From: Rhodoplanes serenus
Lineage (GTDB): Bacteria > Pseudomonadota > Alphaproteobacteria > Rhizobiales > Xanthobacteraceae
DNA: 60,672 nucleotides
NCBI GenBank assembly: GCA_945861855.1
Contig: CAMAWG010000007.1
Span: 1 to 60,672, forward strand
Reading direction: 5' to 3'
Shown: positions 59,746 to 60,672 of the stretch, piece after piece
Numbering within the stretch: the first letter of the stretch is position 1
Layout: each line of letters opens with the position of its first letter
Made by a program: the position numbers and the translations under genes
The notes under the pieces: model-generated
What the model saw: the letters and a program-made list of their open reading frames with translations, nothing else
Told to the model about the DNA's origin: nothing
Databases searched by the model: none

Positions 59746-60672
59746 ATGGCTCATAAACTGACGCGTGTGCTCCTGCCAAGGCGCGTGATCCTTGCAGCGG
59801 GCCTCGGAATGGTACTGGCCGCTGGCGGCGCGAGCGTTGCCGCAAGCCAGGATACATTGAAATTTGGCGTCGCCGATCCACTTACCGGACCGTCGGCGAT
59901 TTTCGGAAAGGATCAGATGCAGGCGGTCCGCTGGGCCGTCGACGAGATCAACGCCAAGGGCGGAGTCAACGGGCGCAAGCTCGAGGCAATTATCGTCGAT
60001 CATCAGACCAAGCCTGAGGTCGGCATCGCCGTTGTCGAAAAGTTGGTCAAGGTCGACAAGGTACCCATCTTCATCACCGCCTTCAGCAATGTGGTGAAGG
60101 CGGTCGCGCCGATCGCCAATCGTGAAAAAGCTTTGATGTTAAGCGTCGGCGCCAATTCTCCGGACATCAAAAACCTTGGTGACTTCGTCTACACGACATT
60201 TCCGCTGTCGGACATCGACATGAAGGCGCTCGGCCAATACATGGTCAAGAAGCAGGGCAAGAAGCGCGCGGCAGTACTCTACGTGAACACTGAAACCGGC
60301 GTCGAAGGAGCGAAGGTATTTGCCCGCAACTTCACCGAGGCTGGCGGTGAGGTGGTGCTGAACGAATCGTACGAAGAAACGCGATCGGACTTTACCGGCC
60401 TCGTTCTGAAAGTTCGGGCTTCCAATCCGGATATGATCCACATTCACGGCGTGGTGAGCGACTTCACGGCGCTCGTGGCCCAGATTCGGCAGCTCGGCGT
60501 CACAACACAGATCACCAGCTATCAGACCGCATTCAATCCGAAGATGATCCAGCAAATCGGCGCTGGAGCTGAGGGTATCATAGTAACGGCGATGGCTCCG
60601 CCTGCTGAAGAGAGCAAGGCCGTGGCCGAGTATGTCGACCGCTGGATGAAGGAGTTCAAGCGAGAGCCAATC
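59746..60672 (+). CDS. LivK-like ABC substrate-binding protein (3), cut by the window end
   Basis: The first 309 residues of a periplasmic binding protein; the gene continues past 60672. TATAGGAGTTA lies 5 nt before the ATG. The signal peptide (PRRVILAAGLGMVLAAGGAS) contains twin arginines. The mature part begins DTLKFGVADPLTGPSAIFGK and contains INAKGGVNGRKLEAI and the lobe-2 strand PDMIHIHGVVSDF. It is unlike the pair at 35915-38488 in sequence detail. It is probably cotranscribed with the enolase-superfamily gene and may deliver its substrate. Confidence 0.88.
   Translation, partial: MAHKLTRVLLPRRVILAAGLGMVLAAGGASVAASQDTLKFGVADPLTGPSAIFGKDQMQAVRWAVDEINAKGGVNGRKLEAIIVDHQTKPEVGIAVVEKLVKVDKVPIFITAFSNVVKAVAPIANREKALMLSVGANSPDIKNLGDFVYTTFPLSDIDMKALGQYMVKKQGKKRAAVLYVNTETGVEGAKVFARNFTEAGGEVVLNESYEETRSDFTGLVLKVRASNPDMIHIHGVVSDFTALVAQIRQLGVTTQITSYQTAFNPKMIQQIGAGAEGIIVTAMAPPAEESKAVAEYVDRWMKEFKREPI

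Overview
GC-rich alphaproteobacterial chromosome, most likely a soil or rhizosphere member of the Hyphomicrobiales (Nitrobacteraceae/Xanthobacteraceae type). The inference rests on codon use, on the very large number of Bug-type (tripartite tricarboxylate) periplasmic binding proteins, and on dispersed palindromic intergenic repeats of a kind common in Bradyrhizobium, Rhodopseudomonas and Pseudolabrys relatives. No rRNA, tRNA or CRISPR array was seen.

Region 1 (1-3910) is an accessory island and the part least like the rest. It holds a minus-strand trio: a sigma-70-like factor, an XRE-like HTH protein, and an ImmA/IrrE zinc protease fused to the start of a UvrD-type helicase that breaks off just after its Walker A motif. 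Diverging from the trio is an intact Fic AMP-transferase, followed by an N-terminal stump of an SbcD-like nuclease. The AT-rich intergenic region between the two arms carries repeated CGGCCAAA boxes. Both ends of the island are broken genes, so it looks like the remnant of a defence or stress module.

Region 2 (3946-31764) is catabolic. A plus-strand run (aldo/keto reductase, then zinc alcohol dehydrogenase, GST, Ldh-type dehydrogenase and enol-lactonase-like hydrolase) converges on a long minus-strand run (MmgE/PrpD protein, hydrolase, SCP2-like protein, ADP-forming acyl-CoA synthetase, acyl-CoA dehydrogenase, four tandem Bug proteins). Then come a DUF3754 membrane protein, further Bug proteins, an FAD aromatic hydroxylase translationally coupled to a PDH-E1/transketolase-like enzyme, a large amidase, a class II aldolase and a 3-hydroxybenzoate 6-hydroxylase-like monooxygenase.

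Region 3 (31914-40696) concentrates ring-cleavage functions: Bug protein, carboxymuconolactone decarboxylase-like protein, ACMSD-type amidohydrolase, hydroxyquinol/catechol 1,2-dioxygenase, two LivK-like binding proteins, an extradiol dioxygenase, a 3-hydroxyisobutyrate-dehydrogenase-like enzyme and a YciI protein. Together these could take up aromatic acids, hydroxylate and decarboxylate them, and open the ring.

Region 4 (40969-48350) has two tandem soluble chemoreceptors with globin-like sensor domains that lack the haem-binding histidine, a ThDP-dependent decarboxylase, and an ABC importer (one ATPase, two permeases) with no adjacent binding protein. Region 5 (48358-60672) has an L,D-transpeptidase, a PilZ protein, a second class II aldolase, DoxX, an LLM flavin monooxygenase, a flavoprotein dehydrogenase, Bug, cupin, a hydroxyacid dehydrogenase, a small membrane protein abutting an enoyl-CoA hydratase stump, a mandelate racemase/muconate cycloisomerase homologue and a LivK-type binding protein cut by the window end. 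At least eight intergenic repeat blocks of four types punctuate the window.
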